A DNA stretch of 64,000 nucleotides, from NCBI GenBank assembly GCA_945885345.1, contig CAMCYP010000003.1, forward strand, positions 1 to 64,000, in the 5' to 3' direction. The translations under genes were made by a program, and so were the position numbers. Under the pieces are notes generated by a model that did not search any database, was not told the DNA's origin, and saw nothing but the letters and a program-made list of their open reading frames with translations. This document shows positions 15,765-23,069 of the stretch, piece after piece (position 1 is the stretch's first letter; every line of letters starts with the position of its first letter). The DNA comes from Bordetella parapertussis (lineage in GTDB: Bacteria > Pseudomonadota > Gammaproteobacteria > Burkholderiales > SG8-41).

Positions 15765-16679
15765 ATGGACACAGTGCAAGCGGCCAAGCTCGACATCCGC
15801 AACAGCGGCAAACCCGTCGGCGCGGAAGTGTGCGGCATCGACCTGTCACAGAAACTGGACGACGCCACTTTTGCCGCGATCAAGAACCTGCTCGACCGCA
15901 ACGGCATGATCTGCCTGCGCGGCCAGTCGCTGACACCGGAACAGCTGATTGCCTTCAGCGCACGCTTCGGCGCCCTCGACAAACACGTGCGCCAGGAATA
16001 CGCGCTGCCCGGCTACCCGCAGATCCACCTGATCTCCAACGTCAAGGACGGCGAGCGCTCGATCGGCTCCGCCTATGCCGGCGACGACTGGCACACCGAC
16101 CTCTGCTTCATGCGCAAGCCCGGCCACTACACCTTCCTCTACGCCGTCGAAGTGCCGGTGAAGGACGGCCGCGTGCTCGGCGACACCTGCTTCGCCAGCA
16201 CCGCACATGCCTATGACACGCTGGACGCGAAGACCCGCGGCTGGCTCGACCAACAGCGCGGCGTATTCCAGTACCACCGCGCCCAGGCCCGCAAACAGCA
16301 ACAGCGCTCGAAGGATCATGCCCGCCCTACACTGACCGCCGAACAGAAAGCGGCCACGCCCGATGTCTCGCACGACGCCGTGATCACCCATCCGGTCACC
16401 GGCCGCAAATGCATCTACGTCAACAAGACCTACACCTTCGGCTTCGAAGGCATGAACGAAGAAGATGCCGCGCCCATCCTCAAGCGCCTGCACGAACACA
16501 TCACCCGCGACGACGCGGTCTACACCCACCACTGGCAGGCCGGCGACATCATCCTCTGGGACAACTATTCGACGCAGCACATGGCGGTCGGCGACTACGC
16601 GCTGCCGCAGCGGCGGCTGATGCATAGGACAGCGATCTGCGGGACGGAGGAGTTGGGTGCGAAGGTACTTGTGGACTGA
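15765..16679 (+). CDS. TauD/TfdA family Fe(II)/2-oxoglutarate-dependent dioxygenase
   Basis: 304 residues from ATG 15765, which has GGAGGAG six bases upstream; the track start at 15561 is inside the MITE. The iron-binding 'WHTD' is present near residue 110. The distal His and 2-oxoglutarate-binding Arg lie in 'NYSTQHMAVGDY...RRLMHRT'-like sequence near the C terminus. The family hydroxylates taurine, aryloxyacetates and similar acids. It is divergent from the flavoprotein-Bug pair, so substrate import, hydroxylation and a second oxidation may form one pathway. Substrate not identifiable. Confidence 0.9.
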   Translation: MDTVQAAKLDIRNSGKPVGAEVCGIDLSQKLDDATFAAIKNLLDRNGMICLRGQSLTPEQLIAFSARFGALDKHVRQEYALPGYPQIHLISNVKDGERSIGSAYAGDDWHTDLCFMRKPGHYTFLYAVEVPVKDGRVLGDTCFASTAHAYDTLDAKTRGWLDQQRGVFQYHRAQARKQQQRSKDHARPTLTAEQKAATPDVSHDAVITHPVTGRKCIYVNKTYTFGFEGMNEEDAAPILKRLHEHITRDDAVYTHHWQAGDIILWDNYSTQHMAVGDYALPQRRLMHRTAICGTEELGAKVLVD

Positions 16680-16711
16680 ATCGCACCACCTCAGTAACTA
16701 TAAAATAATTC

Positions 16712-16730
16712 AATAAAAACAATTGGTTAT
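16712..16730 (+). promoter_or_regulatory. AT-rich 19-mer (IHF-like)
   Basis: AATAAAAACAATTGGTTAT, preceded by ATAAAATAATTC. It lies 33 bases after the dioxygenase stop and left of the second cassette array. Confidence 0.42.
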
Positions 16731-16880
16731 CTAATAGACGCCCGCAAAACAGACTCGTTGAATCAACGGCTTGGGATGCGCAGTACTGGCTTTGGTGGCG
16801 TTTATATCAACGCTAGCTGACATGCTGCACGCTGAGTTCGAAACAGAATCACTGCAGAATGCCTGTCATGTCATCCATCG

Positions 16881-16905
16881 TGCCGGAATGTTATCCGGCG
16901 TTTTT
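16881..16905 (+). terminator. Hairpin with T-run before the second cassette array
   Basis: GCCGGA-ATGTTA-TCCGGC followed by GTTTTT: a six-bp stem, six-base loop and T-run. It could end transcripts from the dioxygenase gene. It overlaps the attI-like site described next, so part of that similarity may come from this hairpin. Confidence 0.45.
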
Positions 16906-16926
16906 GTCGTATAAAACTAGTTATGC
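16890..16926 (+). other. Second attI-like junction, left end of cassette array 2
   Basis: Reads GTTATCCGGC-N6-GTCG-TATAAAACTA-GTTATGC. The GTTATCCGGC-N6-GTCG part is identical in sequence and spacing to the attI-like site at 2095. The crossover G16920^T16921 is well supported: the cassette starts TTATGC, and its own attC R'' box at 18570-18576 is GCATAAC, an exact complement. The spacing from GTCG to the crossover is two bases shorter than in site 1, and no integrase is adjacent. It is either attI-like or a secondary integration site. Confidence 0.5.
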
Positions 16927-16952
16927 ATTCATGGAAAAGTTAGAGGTGCTAC

Positions 16953-18089
16953 ATGGCAAGTACTAAGGATGTAATTCAGCACATTCGAGATGAGGACAAC
17001 GACGCATACTCCGATGACAGCTTGTTCAACATTAAGCCGTGGGGCGCCGATCTTTCGTTTAGAGAGCTGATCCAGCGATATGAGGATGAGGAGTTAGTAA
17101 AGCCTGAGCTTCAGCGAATGTACGTTTGGGATCGCGCTGAAGCATCACGATTTATTGACTCGCTTCTGCTGGGCTTGCCCGTGCCAAGCATTTTCTTGGC
17201 TCAGACGCATGACGAGAAGCTTCTCATCATCGACGGCTATCAGCGGATAATGACTGTATATGATTTTGTGCGTGGCGTGTTTTCAAAAGATGCGAAAGGA
17301 TTTTCCCTTTCTCGTTCCGAGAAAATTCACTCCAGATGGCGCGGGAAAAGATTTGTCGAGTTGAGCGACTCCGAGCAGCGCCGCGTGAGAAACACAACTA
17401 TTCATGCGATCATTTTCTCGCAGCAACAGCCAAGCGCGGAAGACACCAGCCTGTTTCAGGTGTTTGAGCGGATCAATACGTCTGGAAGAACGCTTCTTCC
17501 TCAGGAAATACGAAATTGCGTAGCTCAAGGAAGCCTTAACTCCTTGCTTTTTACGCTCAATGAATATGGGGCATGGAGAGAGCTCTTTGGTTTGGGCGAA
17601 CCAGATTCGCGAATGCGTGATATGGAGTACATATTAAGGTTTTTCGCTCTAACGTCGAATGCATACCGCATCGATACGCGAGAGAAGATATCGCTCAGAA
17701 GATTCCTTGATGTTTACATGAAGGCCAATGCTGACTTGGCTCAAGATCAGCTAACCGAGCTTCGCGGGAGATTTGTAGCGGCGATCGACTTGGTTAAAGC
17801 CTCCTTTGGGCAAGGTGCGTTCCACAACATTTCACCAACCGACGCAGAGAAATTTGTTCCGAAATTCAGTCCAACTATATTTGACTCAACAATTATTGCG
17901 GCGGATTACGTTAATAGAGTTGGTGGCAGTCATCTGCCAGCGAATATGCATGAGGCACGCAGAGCACTGCTACTAGATCCCGCATACAAGTCGGCTATAA
18001 GCCAAGAAACGATGAAAAGAGACAGCATAAATACGCGTGTCTCTTTGGTTTGCCGTCACTTGTTTGGGGTGGAGTATGAACAACAGTGA
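16953..18089 (+). CDS. DUF262 domain protein (GmrSD-N/ParB-like), cassette gene
   Basis: 378 residues. The DUF262 hallmarks are visible. 'PELQRMYVWDRAEASRFIDSLL' lies near residue 50, 'LLIIDGYQRIMTVYDF' near 90 is the DGQQR-type motif, and 'FERINTSGRTLLPQEIRNC' lies near 170. This fold is a ParB/sulfiredoxin-like NTP-using domain found in GmrSD-type restriction and other defence systems. The downstream HEPN gene overlaps it by 14 bases. Both lie in an integron cassette whose GC is clearly lower than the flanking chromosome. The likely job is antiviral or stress-induced abortive response; targets unknown. Confidence 0.88.
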   Translation: MASTKDVIQHIRDEDNDAYSDDSLFNIKPWGADLSFRELIQRYEDEELVKPELQRMYVWDRAEASRFIDSLLLGLPVPSIFLAQTHDEKLLIIDGYQRIMTVYDFVRGVFSKDAKGFSLSRSEKIHSRWRGKRFVELSDSEQRRVRNTTIHAIIFSQQQPSAEDTSLFQVFERINTSGRTLLPQEIRNCVAQGSLNSLLFTLNEYGAWRELFGLGEPDSRMRDMEYILRFFALTSNAYRIDTREKISLRRFLDVYMKANADLAQDQLTELRGRFVAAIDLVKASFGQGAFHNISPTDAEKFVPKFSPTIFDSTIIAADYVNRVGGSHLPANMHEARRALLLDPAYKSAISQETMKRDSINTRVSLVCRHLFGVEYEQQ

Positions 18090-18567
18090 CGTTGCAAATG
18101 TAATAGCGCAATGTGATGCGGAGATAGCGCACATTCAAACCATAATTGCAGCTACCGGTGCTACGGGCCTCGTTGTTCCCTACCTTACAAAGTACGCTGT
18201 CGTCAGAACATGTGGGTGCATTGAAACTTCATTCAAGTCTGTAATTGCTGATTATTGCTCGCATAGAAGCAAGAAGCAGGTAAAGAGGTTCATTGACAGA
18301 CGTATCCGTGAAGGGTCAGCGAATCCAACAATCAAAAACATGCATAACTTCCTGTTGGATTTTGACAAGTCTTGGCAGTTGGCATTCAAGACCAATCTCG
18401 GCGCTGAACCAAATAACCAGCAGTTACTTACCTCGTTACAGTCATTGGTTGATGCGCGCAATGATTTTTCACATGGCGGAAACCCCACAGTCTCCTTGGC
18501 CGATGTTGTCTCCTATTACACGCATGCAAAAAGAATCATCGAAATAATGGATGCTGTTGTGGCGTGA
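18076..18567 (+). CDS. HEPN-domain protein (MAE_28990/MAE_18760-like), cassette gene
   Basis: 163 residues from ATG 18076, overlapping the DUF262 stop, with GGAG just upstream; the track start at 18037 is a shadow. The R-x4-H motif of HEPN ribonucleases is present as 'RNDFSHG' near residue 132, preceded by a helical region. DUF262 proteins commonly pair with such HEPN proteins, so I read this as the RNase effector. Translational coupling implies fixed stoichiometry. The gene ends three bases before its attC site. Confidence 0.72.
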   Translation: MNNSDVANVIAQCDAEIAHIQTIIAATGATGLVVPYLTKYAVVRTCGCIETSFKSVIADYCSHRSKKQVKRFIDRRIREGSANPTIKNMHNFLLDFDKSWQLAFKTNLGAEPNNQQLLTSLQSLVDARNDFSHGGNPTVSLADVVSYYTHAKRIIEIMDAVVA

Positions 18568-18569
18568 AT

Positions 18570-18633
18570 GCATAACCATTCGCCGCAGGTGCGACGACCT
18601 TGACGGGCCGCGGCCTGAGCTCAAACGTTAAGC
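18570..18633 (+). other. attC: attC site of the DUF262-HEPN cassette
   Basis: R'' is GCATAAC (18570-18576) and R' is GTTAAGC (18627-18633), with a GC-rich imperfect hairpin between and CTCAAAC before R'. R'' matches the cassette's own left end TTATGC perfectly. The crossover is G18627^T18628. Short attC of 64 bases. Confidence 0.75.
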
Positions 18634-18644
18634 AAGGAAAATAT

Positions 18645-19187
18645 ATGAGCGATTGGGACTTTCTGCACGATATGCAAAATGACGGCTATAGCCCAGAGCA
18701 AATAGCTGATGCCGCTGCTTGTGGATATAACCCTTGGGAGTGGGGGCCTGTACACGAGAAAGAATTGCCGACGTTGTGCCCACAGGATGATCCTGAGCTG
18801 GTTATGATTTTCGAGAGCCTGGTCAAGAATGCAATGTCTTACCACGAACTCACAGGGCGCTACCTGCAAATTTGGGGCGAGCTAGGCGAGTTATATGCTG
18901 AAATAAAATATGGCATTAAGCGCCACAAACCACATACCAGAGGTTCAGATGGCAAATTTGGAAATGACTTTGTAGAAATAAAAACCATCTCCCCAGAAAA
19001 AAATGGGGGGCAAGTTCAAGTCAAACGCGCCGGAAATTTCAATAAGCTATTAGTAATCAAAATCAGCGAGAAGTTTGAGTTTGAGGGTCGCATCATTGAA
19101 CGTAAGCGTCTATCAAAGAGCGAAGGAACATATGCGAGGGTGTCTTGGTCGACTCTCACCCCCACAAAGGAGGAGCCTCAAACATGA
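18645..19187 (+). CDS. PD-(D/E)XK-like hypothetical protein, cassette gene
   Basis: 180 residues from ATG 18645 (AAGGAAAA upstream). It begins with an acidic segment, 'MSDWDFLHDMQNDGYSPEQIADAA', of unknown role. The C half has 'GSDGKFGNDFVEIKTIS' followed by 'QVQVKRAGNFNKLLVIKI'. This D...E-x-K arrangement with a following Lys strand resembles a PD-(D/E)XK nuclease core, as in DUF6998-type proteins. It fills the second cassette of the array alone. Low GC and the attC flanks show recent mobility. Function is inferred only from fold-like pattern. Confidence 0.6.
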   Translation: MSDWDFLHDMQNDGYSPEQIADAAACGYNPWEWGPVHEKELPTLCPQDDPELVMIFESLVKNAMSYHELTGRYLQIWGELGELYAEIKYGIKRHKPHTRGSDGKFGNDFVEIKTISPEKNGGQVQVKRAGNFNKLLVIKISEKFEFEGRIIERKRLSKSEGTYARVSWSTLTPTKEEPQT

Positions 19188-19194
19188 ACTGTAC

Positions 19195-19276
19195 GCCTAA
19201 CAAACGCTTCGAGTGGGACCGAGTGGGACGCTCCGCCGGAAAGCCGGCTCCGCGCCCCTCAAGCTGCACGTTAAGA
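19195..19276 (+). other. attC: attC site ending cassette array 2
   Basis: R'' is GCCTAAC (19195-19201), L'' is GCTTCGAG, L' is CTCAAGC, and R' is GTTAAGA (19270-19276). L'' carries the extra base relative to L'. The sequence closely resembles the attC at 2512-2607 in its outer boxes, so the two arrays probably come from the same integron lineage. Confidence 0.82.
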
Positions 19277-19306
19277 CAAAAAAAGGGGCCTCTCGGCCCC
19301 TTTTCC
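19277..19306. terminator. Bidirectional rho-independent terminator
   Basis: AAAAGGGGCC-TCTC-GGCCCCTTTT, ten-bp stem with T-run on both strands (seven T on the minus strand). It separates the cassette array (plus strand) from the UGSC gene (minus strand). Confidence 0.9.
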
Positions 19307-19327
19307 TTTCCCGCAGCTTGCTGACGA

Positions 19328-19867
19328 TTAAGCCGCCTGCTGCCCCTTCAACAACAGATCCACCACCTGCGGCGTAATTTCCGCCGCACGCTGGTCCATC
19401 TGCTCCGGCGTCAGGTTGGCAATCGGATGCGGCAGCACCAGGAATTTAAAATCCGGCACGCCCCAGGTCCTTGCCATCGCCTTGCCCGTCACCGTGAACA
19501 CATGCGTCACGATCGACGCCGACGGAACTCCTTGCTGCTCAAATACTATGCTGTCGAGCACACTGCCCGAGCTGCATGACCCTCAATCGCCGACGCCTGC
19601 GACGATGATGTCGCAGTTGGCTTTGTATTCTTCGATCATTTCCGGGCTGGGTGCCGAGCCGGAGCTTTTCTTTTTGCGGATCACATGCGTTTTCGCGCCG
19701 TGTTCACGCTCGAGGATGCCGGCGACGCGCAGCAGGATCTGGTCGGAGTTGTGTTTGGTGTTGTCGACCAGGCCGATGCGCAGGCCCTTCAGCGACTTCG
19801 GTCGCGCCGCATAGGAAATCGTGCGGCCTTTCACTTCAGTGGTTGGATCGTAGATTTGCAATGACAT
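19328..19867 (-). CDS. UGSC-motif selenoprotein with in-frame UGA (Sec95)
   Basis: The track shows two ORFs (19583-19867 and 19328-19561). They are one frame interrupted by a single TGA at 19583-19585. Reading it as selenocysteine gives 179 residues with '...IVAGVGD-U-GSCSSGSV...', the U-G-S-C motif that names a known bacterial (seleno)protein family. AAGGAG lies eight bases before the ATG. A hairpin sits at 19554-19570, 12 bases after UGA. The N half is a compact alpha/beta domain, 'KGLRIGLVDNTKHNSDQILLRV'. Family function is unknown; redox use of U/C is likely. It follows a 345-aa gene on the same strand. Confidence 0.9.
19554..19570 (-). promoter_or_regulatory. Candidate bacterial SECIS hairpin of the UGSC gene
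   Basis: On the minus strand TCGGGCA-GTG-TGCTCGA: seven pairs including one G-U, triloop GTG, starting 12 bases after the UGA. Position and GU-bearing loop fit the SelB-binding apical stem-loop. Confidence 0.7.
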
Positions 19868-19896
19868 CGCTCACTCCTTCGGTTGTTAAAAATAAC

Positions 19897-19915
19897 AACA
19901 AAATCAAACACTTAC
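19897..19915 (+). promoter_or_regulatory. AT-rich 19-mer, exact IHF core
   Basis: AACAAAATCAAACACTTAC contains AATCAA-N4-TTA, an exact WATCAANNNNTTR match. It lies 30 bases upstream of the UGSC start codon. Confidence 0.45.
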
Positions 19916-19922
19916 TATATAC

Positions 19923-20006
19923 GTCATTCCGGACGTGCATCGCACGATCCGGAATCCAGTGGTCTCGCTGGCTCTGTTGCTGGATTCCGGCGTTCGCCGG
20001 AATGAC
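19923..20006. repeat. REP-like composite palindrome
   Basis: Two hairpins: GTCATTCCGG...CCGGAATCCAG, then CTGGATTCCGG-CGTTCG-CCGGAATGAC; the outer arms also pair with each other. It is the same family as 24339-24421. A remnant of the CACAGAG-type repeat follows at 20023-20041. The ORF over it ('VIPANAGIQ') is a shadow of the palindrome. Confidence 0.8.
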
Positions 20007-20087
20007 GGGGTATCGGGGACTTTCTCTGTGGTCTCTGTGCACCCCTCAAGGGGGTATTGTGAAGAATCCTCTGCGGCAATAAGGTTT

Positions 20088-21125
20088 TCAGTACTTTTTA
20101 ATTTCCCGCGTCACGCTCTGCGAACCGTTTTTGCCACCCCAGCCGGGAATATAGGCTGACTGCACACCGGCACGACCTCCGGCAGCGATCACCAATAAAT
20201 CCTGCGGCGTTTCGACCAGCGAAAAAAAAGTCTTTTCGGTTTCGGCGGTAATCGGGCCCGGGCGGATGTTCGCGCGCTGCAGGTCGGCCATTTTCGACTG
20301 GGTGTTTTCGAACACGTACTTCTGCACGTCTTCGCGCGACCAGCCGCCCTTTTTCATGATCTCCTGATGTTCGCCGGCAAACACCATCGCGTACTGCGGT
20401 TGGCGGTTGGTGCTGGCGGAGATACGCATCTGCGCACAGGCTGTGGTCAGCACGCCTTCGGGTGTGGCGCTGAGGCCGTTCGAATACTGGTGTGGTGCGT
20501 AGGCAGCGAAGATCGTCACGGCATTCTGCTCGGGACGGAAACCGCGCGTGGTGTGGAACGCCGGCCACGGGCTGTCCTGCTCGTTCTCGGCAATGCAGAA
20601 GGTGTATTTGCCGGCGTGTCCCAGGCTGCTGCGGTCCAGGATGCCGGGCGTGGTGCCGATCACGTTTTGCATCATCAGGCGGATGGCGCGGCCGATGGTG
20701 GCATTGGCGCGCCAGCCCTGACCGAACAGGTTGTCGCCGTTGTTGATATCGAGCTGTTTGGCGATCGGGCCGTTGACCAGCATGAACACCGCCGCACCGC
20801 CGGTGCTGGTGGCCGGACCGTGATAACCGTATTTGGCATCGGCCAGCGCTTCAACCGTGGCCGCAATCACCGGCATGTATTCCGGTTTGCAGCCGGCCAT
20901 CACCGCGTTGATCGCGACTTTCTCCGCGGTCACCGAGACCTGGCGGTTTTCGATGAACGCGAGCTGGTGTTCAGGCTTGAGGTTCGCCGCTTCGAGCATC
21001 GCGGTGATGCGCTCCGCGGTCGGCGGAATTACCGGCAGGCCGTCGGTCCAGCCATTGGCATAGCAAAGGTCGATGGCACTGCCGAGGTCTTCGACGGTGT
21101 GCGTTCTTGATTTCAGTGCGAGCAT
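20088..21125 (-). CDS. Conserved hypothetical protein paired with the UGSC selenoprotein
   Basis: 345 residues from ATG 21125, which has GGAGGAG five bases upstream; the track start at 21161 lacks this. I do not recognise an enzyme family. Visible features are 'CYANGWTDGLPVIPPT' near the N terminus, 'MAGCKPEYMPVIAATVEAL' in the first third, a Gly-rich 'STGGAAVFMLVNGP', and 'LLVIAAGGRAGVQS' near the end. No signal peptide. The gene precedes the UGSC gene on the same strand, about 220 bases away, with a REP-like palindrome between. I infer a joint pathway; the selenoprotein may supply the redox centre. Confidence 0.75.
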   Translation of the reverse strand: MLALKSRTHTVEDLGSAIDLCYANGWTDGLPVIPPTAERITAMLEAANLKPEHQLAFIENRQVSVTAEKVAINAVMAGCKPEYMPVIAATVEALADAKYGYHGPATSTGGAAVFMLVNGPIAKQLDINNGDNLFGQGWRANATIGRAIRLMMQNVIGTTPGILDRSSLGHAGKYTFCIAENEQDSPWPAFHTTRGFRPEQNAVTIFAAYAPHQYSNGLSATPEGVLTTACAQMRISASTNRQPQYAMVFAGEHQEIMKKGGWSREDVQKYVFENTQSKMADLQRANIRPGPITAETEKTFFSLVETPQDLLVIAAGGRAGVQSAYIPGWGGKNGSQSVTREIKKY

Positions 21126-21342
21126 GCTGCTCCTCCGGGTGATTCCGGTCTTGTCCCCCAAAGGGACTTCCTTCGGGGCGTGCCGGGAATGATGTGGATC
21201 AGTCTAACCCAATCCCGAAGCGCCGCTCCCTGCTGTTCCAGATGGTGATGCCTCGCCATGGCCGTCGCGCCGTTGTGACCGTCCGGGGCCGACTGTTCAA
21301 GTCTGGTAAGGTGATGACCGCAGATCACCATCAAGCACAGCC

Positions 21343-21669
21343 ATGACCGAAATCTTTTTCCTGATCCTGTTTGTCGCACTCGGCTGGTTGTGGTGGGACA
21401 GCATGCAGGCGCGTGAAGCTGCGGTCGCCGCGGCACGCGCCGCCTGCGACGCCGAGGGCCTGCTGTTCCTTGATGACACGGTCGGCATTGCCAGCCTCAA
21501 ACCGGCGCGCAATGCCGACGGCCGGCTGCTGCTGCAACGGGCCTACGATTTCGAATTCAGCGATACCGGCGACAACCGCGTCAAAGGCAGTGTGGTGATG
21601 CTCGGGCGCCGGGTCATGCTGCTGAATCTGCTGCCCCGTACCCTGGCCACGATCACCACGCTGCACTGA
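21343..21669 (+). CDS. DUF3301 family protein
   Basis: 108 residues. An N-terminal membrane segment, 'MTEIFFLILFVALGWLWWDSM', is followed by 'EAAVAAARAACDAEGLLFLDDTV' and 'LQRAYDFEFSDTGDNRVKG', the DUF3301 pattern. The Cys in 'AACDAEGLLFLD' is conserved in the family as I remember it. Function unknown; single-spanning inner-membrane protein with cytoplasmic or periplasmic domain. It is divergent from the 345-aa gene. Confidence 0.85.
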   Translation: MTEIFFLILFVALGWLWWDSMQAREAAVAAARAACDAEGLLFLDDTVGIASLKPARNADGRLLLQRAYDFEFSDTGDNRVKGSVVMLGRRVMLLNLLPRTLATITTLH

Positions 21670-21782
21670 GCCACACTTCTCCGGGGCGCCCCGCCATAGT
21701 GCATCTGCACCGGCGCCGTGCACTATTGGTCTGGAACAACTTATGCTTGGGTTAAGGCAGCCATTTCGACAGGAGGCTGACC

Positions 21783-22205
21783 ATGCTCGACCGAACCGTC
21801 ACCAAGTTTTCACACGTCAAACCCGGAGATACCGATTTCCGGTCTGACGGACTGCGGGATTTTTTCATTTACCGTGATCTCGGCGTCGCCGATGCCACCG
21901 CCGGCAAGGTCATCGCCCAGATGGTACGGGCCAACAAGGCGCCCGAAAAGGGTACCGGCTGGCACCGTCATGAGGCGCAATTTCATATCGTCATCATGAC
22001 CAGGGGCTGGGCCAAGTTCATGTATGAGGACAAGGAAACCCTGGTCAGCGCCGGCGACTGCGTGCACCAGCGTCCGGGCATCGTGCACTACCTGTTCGAT
22101 TACTCGCCGGACATGGAATACCTGGAAATCGTCGGCCCGGCGGATTTCAAGACCATCGACATGCCGGCGCCAGCTGCGGTACCTGCACCCAAGCCCTGGA
22201 AGTAA
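21783..22205 (+). CDS. Cupin domain protein
   Basis: 140 residues with a strong AGGAGG six bases before the ATG. The cupin metal motif is 'GTGWHRHEAQFHIVIMTRGWAKF' (two His plus Glu/Gln and a further His), and the second motif 'GDCVHQRPGIVHYLFDYS' follows. Single-domain cupins of this size include small dioxygenases, isomerases and sensors. No substrate can be assigned. A hairpin at 22225-22245 ends the transcript. Confidence 0.85.
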   Translation: MLDRTVTKFSHVKPGDTDFRSDGLRDFFIYRDLGVADATAGKVIAQMVRANKAPEKGTGWHRHEAQFHIVIMTRGWAKFMYEDKETLVSAGDCVHQRPGIVHYLFDYSPDMEYLEIVGPADFKTIDMPAPAAVPAPKPWK

Positions 22206-22224
22206 TCAGCCTCGAAGCCGGAAT

Positions 22225-22245
22225 CTGAGGAGCGTGACTCCTCAG
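22225..22245. terminator. Hairpin between convergent cupin and GST genes
   Basis: CTGAGGAG-CGTGA-CTCCTCAG, a perfect eight-bp stem that overlaps the GST stop codon. There is no T-run, so its terminator role is only probable. Confidence 0.45.
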
Positions 22246-22898
22246 AACTCCATATCGAGTTCTTCGATGTCGTCGTGTTCGAGCTTGGCGGCGGCTATCC
22301 ACTCCGCCATTTCCGCCATACCCATGATCGTGTCACCGTAAGCGGCACATTCCTTGTCCAGCGTAACGTGGTAAGTGCGGAAACGCGTCACTACCGGCGC
22401 ATACATCGCGTCCGCCAGGCAGCGCTTTTTGCCGAACAGGAAGGGGCCGCCGTACTCGTCCAGACATTCGTGCCAGATCGCGGTGATGCGCTCGATGTCG
22501 CCGCGCGCCTTGGACCACACCTTGTAGTTCGGGAAATCCCCCTTCAGGTTCATCGGCAGCGCCGCACGCAGGCTGCTGAAACCGGAATGCATTTCGCCGG
22601 ATACCGCACGGCAATGCGCACGGGCCGCGCGGGTCGCCGGCAGCAAGCCGCTTTTGGGTTTGATTTCATTGAGATATTCGGCGATCGCCAAGGTGTCCCA
22701 AACCTTGATGCCGGCATGGGTCAGACAGGGCACGAGGATCGACGGCGAGATCAGCAGCAGTTCACGCCGGGCATCGGCATCGTCGGGAGAAACCACCACT
22801 TCCTTGAACTCCAGGCCGGCAAAACGCGCCAGCAGCCAGCCGCGCAGCGACCACGACGAGTAATTTTTGCTGCTGATGCTCAAGGTGGCTTGCGCCAT
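22242..22898 (-). CDS. Glutathione S-transferase family protein
   Basis: 218 residues from ATG 22898, which has GGAGG about nine bases upstream; the track ORF begins earlier at 22979. The N-terminal thioredoxin-like domain opens 'ATLSISSKNYSSWSLRGWLL', the pattern of GST relatives with S-x-x-SWR-like active site, and 'PCLTHAGIKVWDTLAIAEYLNE' holds the glutathione-binding segment. The helical C domain has 'LADAMYAPVVTRFRTY'. Probable detoxification or thiol role; substrate unknown. It is divergent from the PHA depolymerase gene. Confidence 0.88.
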   Translation of the reverse strand: MAQATLSISSKNYSSWSLRGWLLARFAGLEFKEVVVSPDDADARRELLLISPSILVPCLTHAGIKVWDTLAIAEYLNEIKPKSGLLPATRAARAHCRAVSGEMHSGFSSLRAALPMNLKGDFPNYKVWSKARGDIERITAIWHECLDEYGGPFLFGKKRCLADAMYAPVVTRFRTYHVTLDKECAAYGDTIMGMAEMAEWIAAAKLEHDDIEELDMEF

Positions 22899-23069
22899 GA
22901 TGCCCAACCTCCATGCAAAGGCACACCCGGATGCACCCATAGGGTGCCTTCCTGCGTACACGGGGATAATCTTTAGCACGAGTCATGCCATGCAAAAATT
23001 CCCACTGGCGCAGATATTGCGTAAGAATACCGGCAAACCGGGCGGCCGGAACCAAGGATCGAATGACCC

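Noticed and set aside
19328-19867. Two adjacent minus-strand ORFs could be a frameshifted or nonsense pseudogene
   Set aside because: They are in the same frame, the only break is one UGA in a U-G-S-C motif, and a SECIS-like hairpin follows. The same logic applies to 25366-25827 and 29699-30931.
19836-20042. 68-aa minus ORF containing VIPANAGIQ
   Set aside because: This peptide is the usual translation of REP-like palindromes, not a gene.
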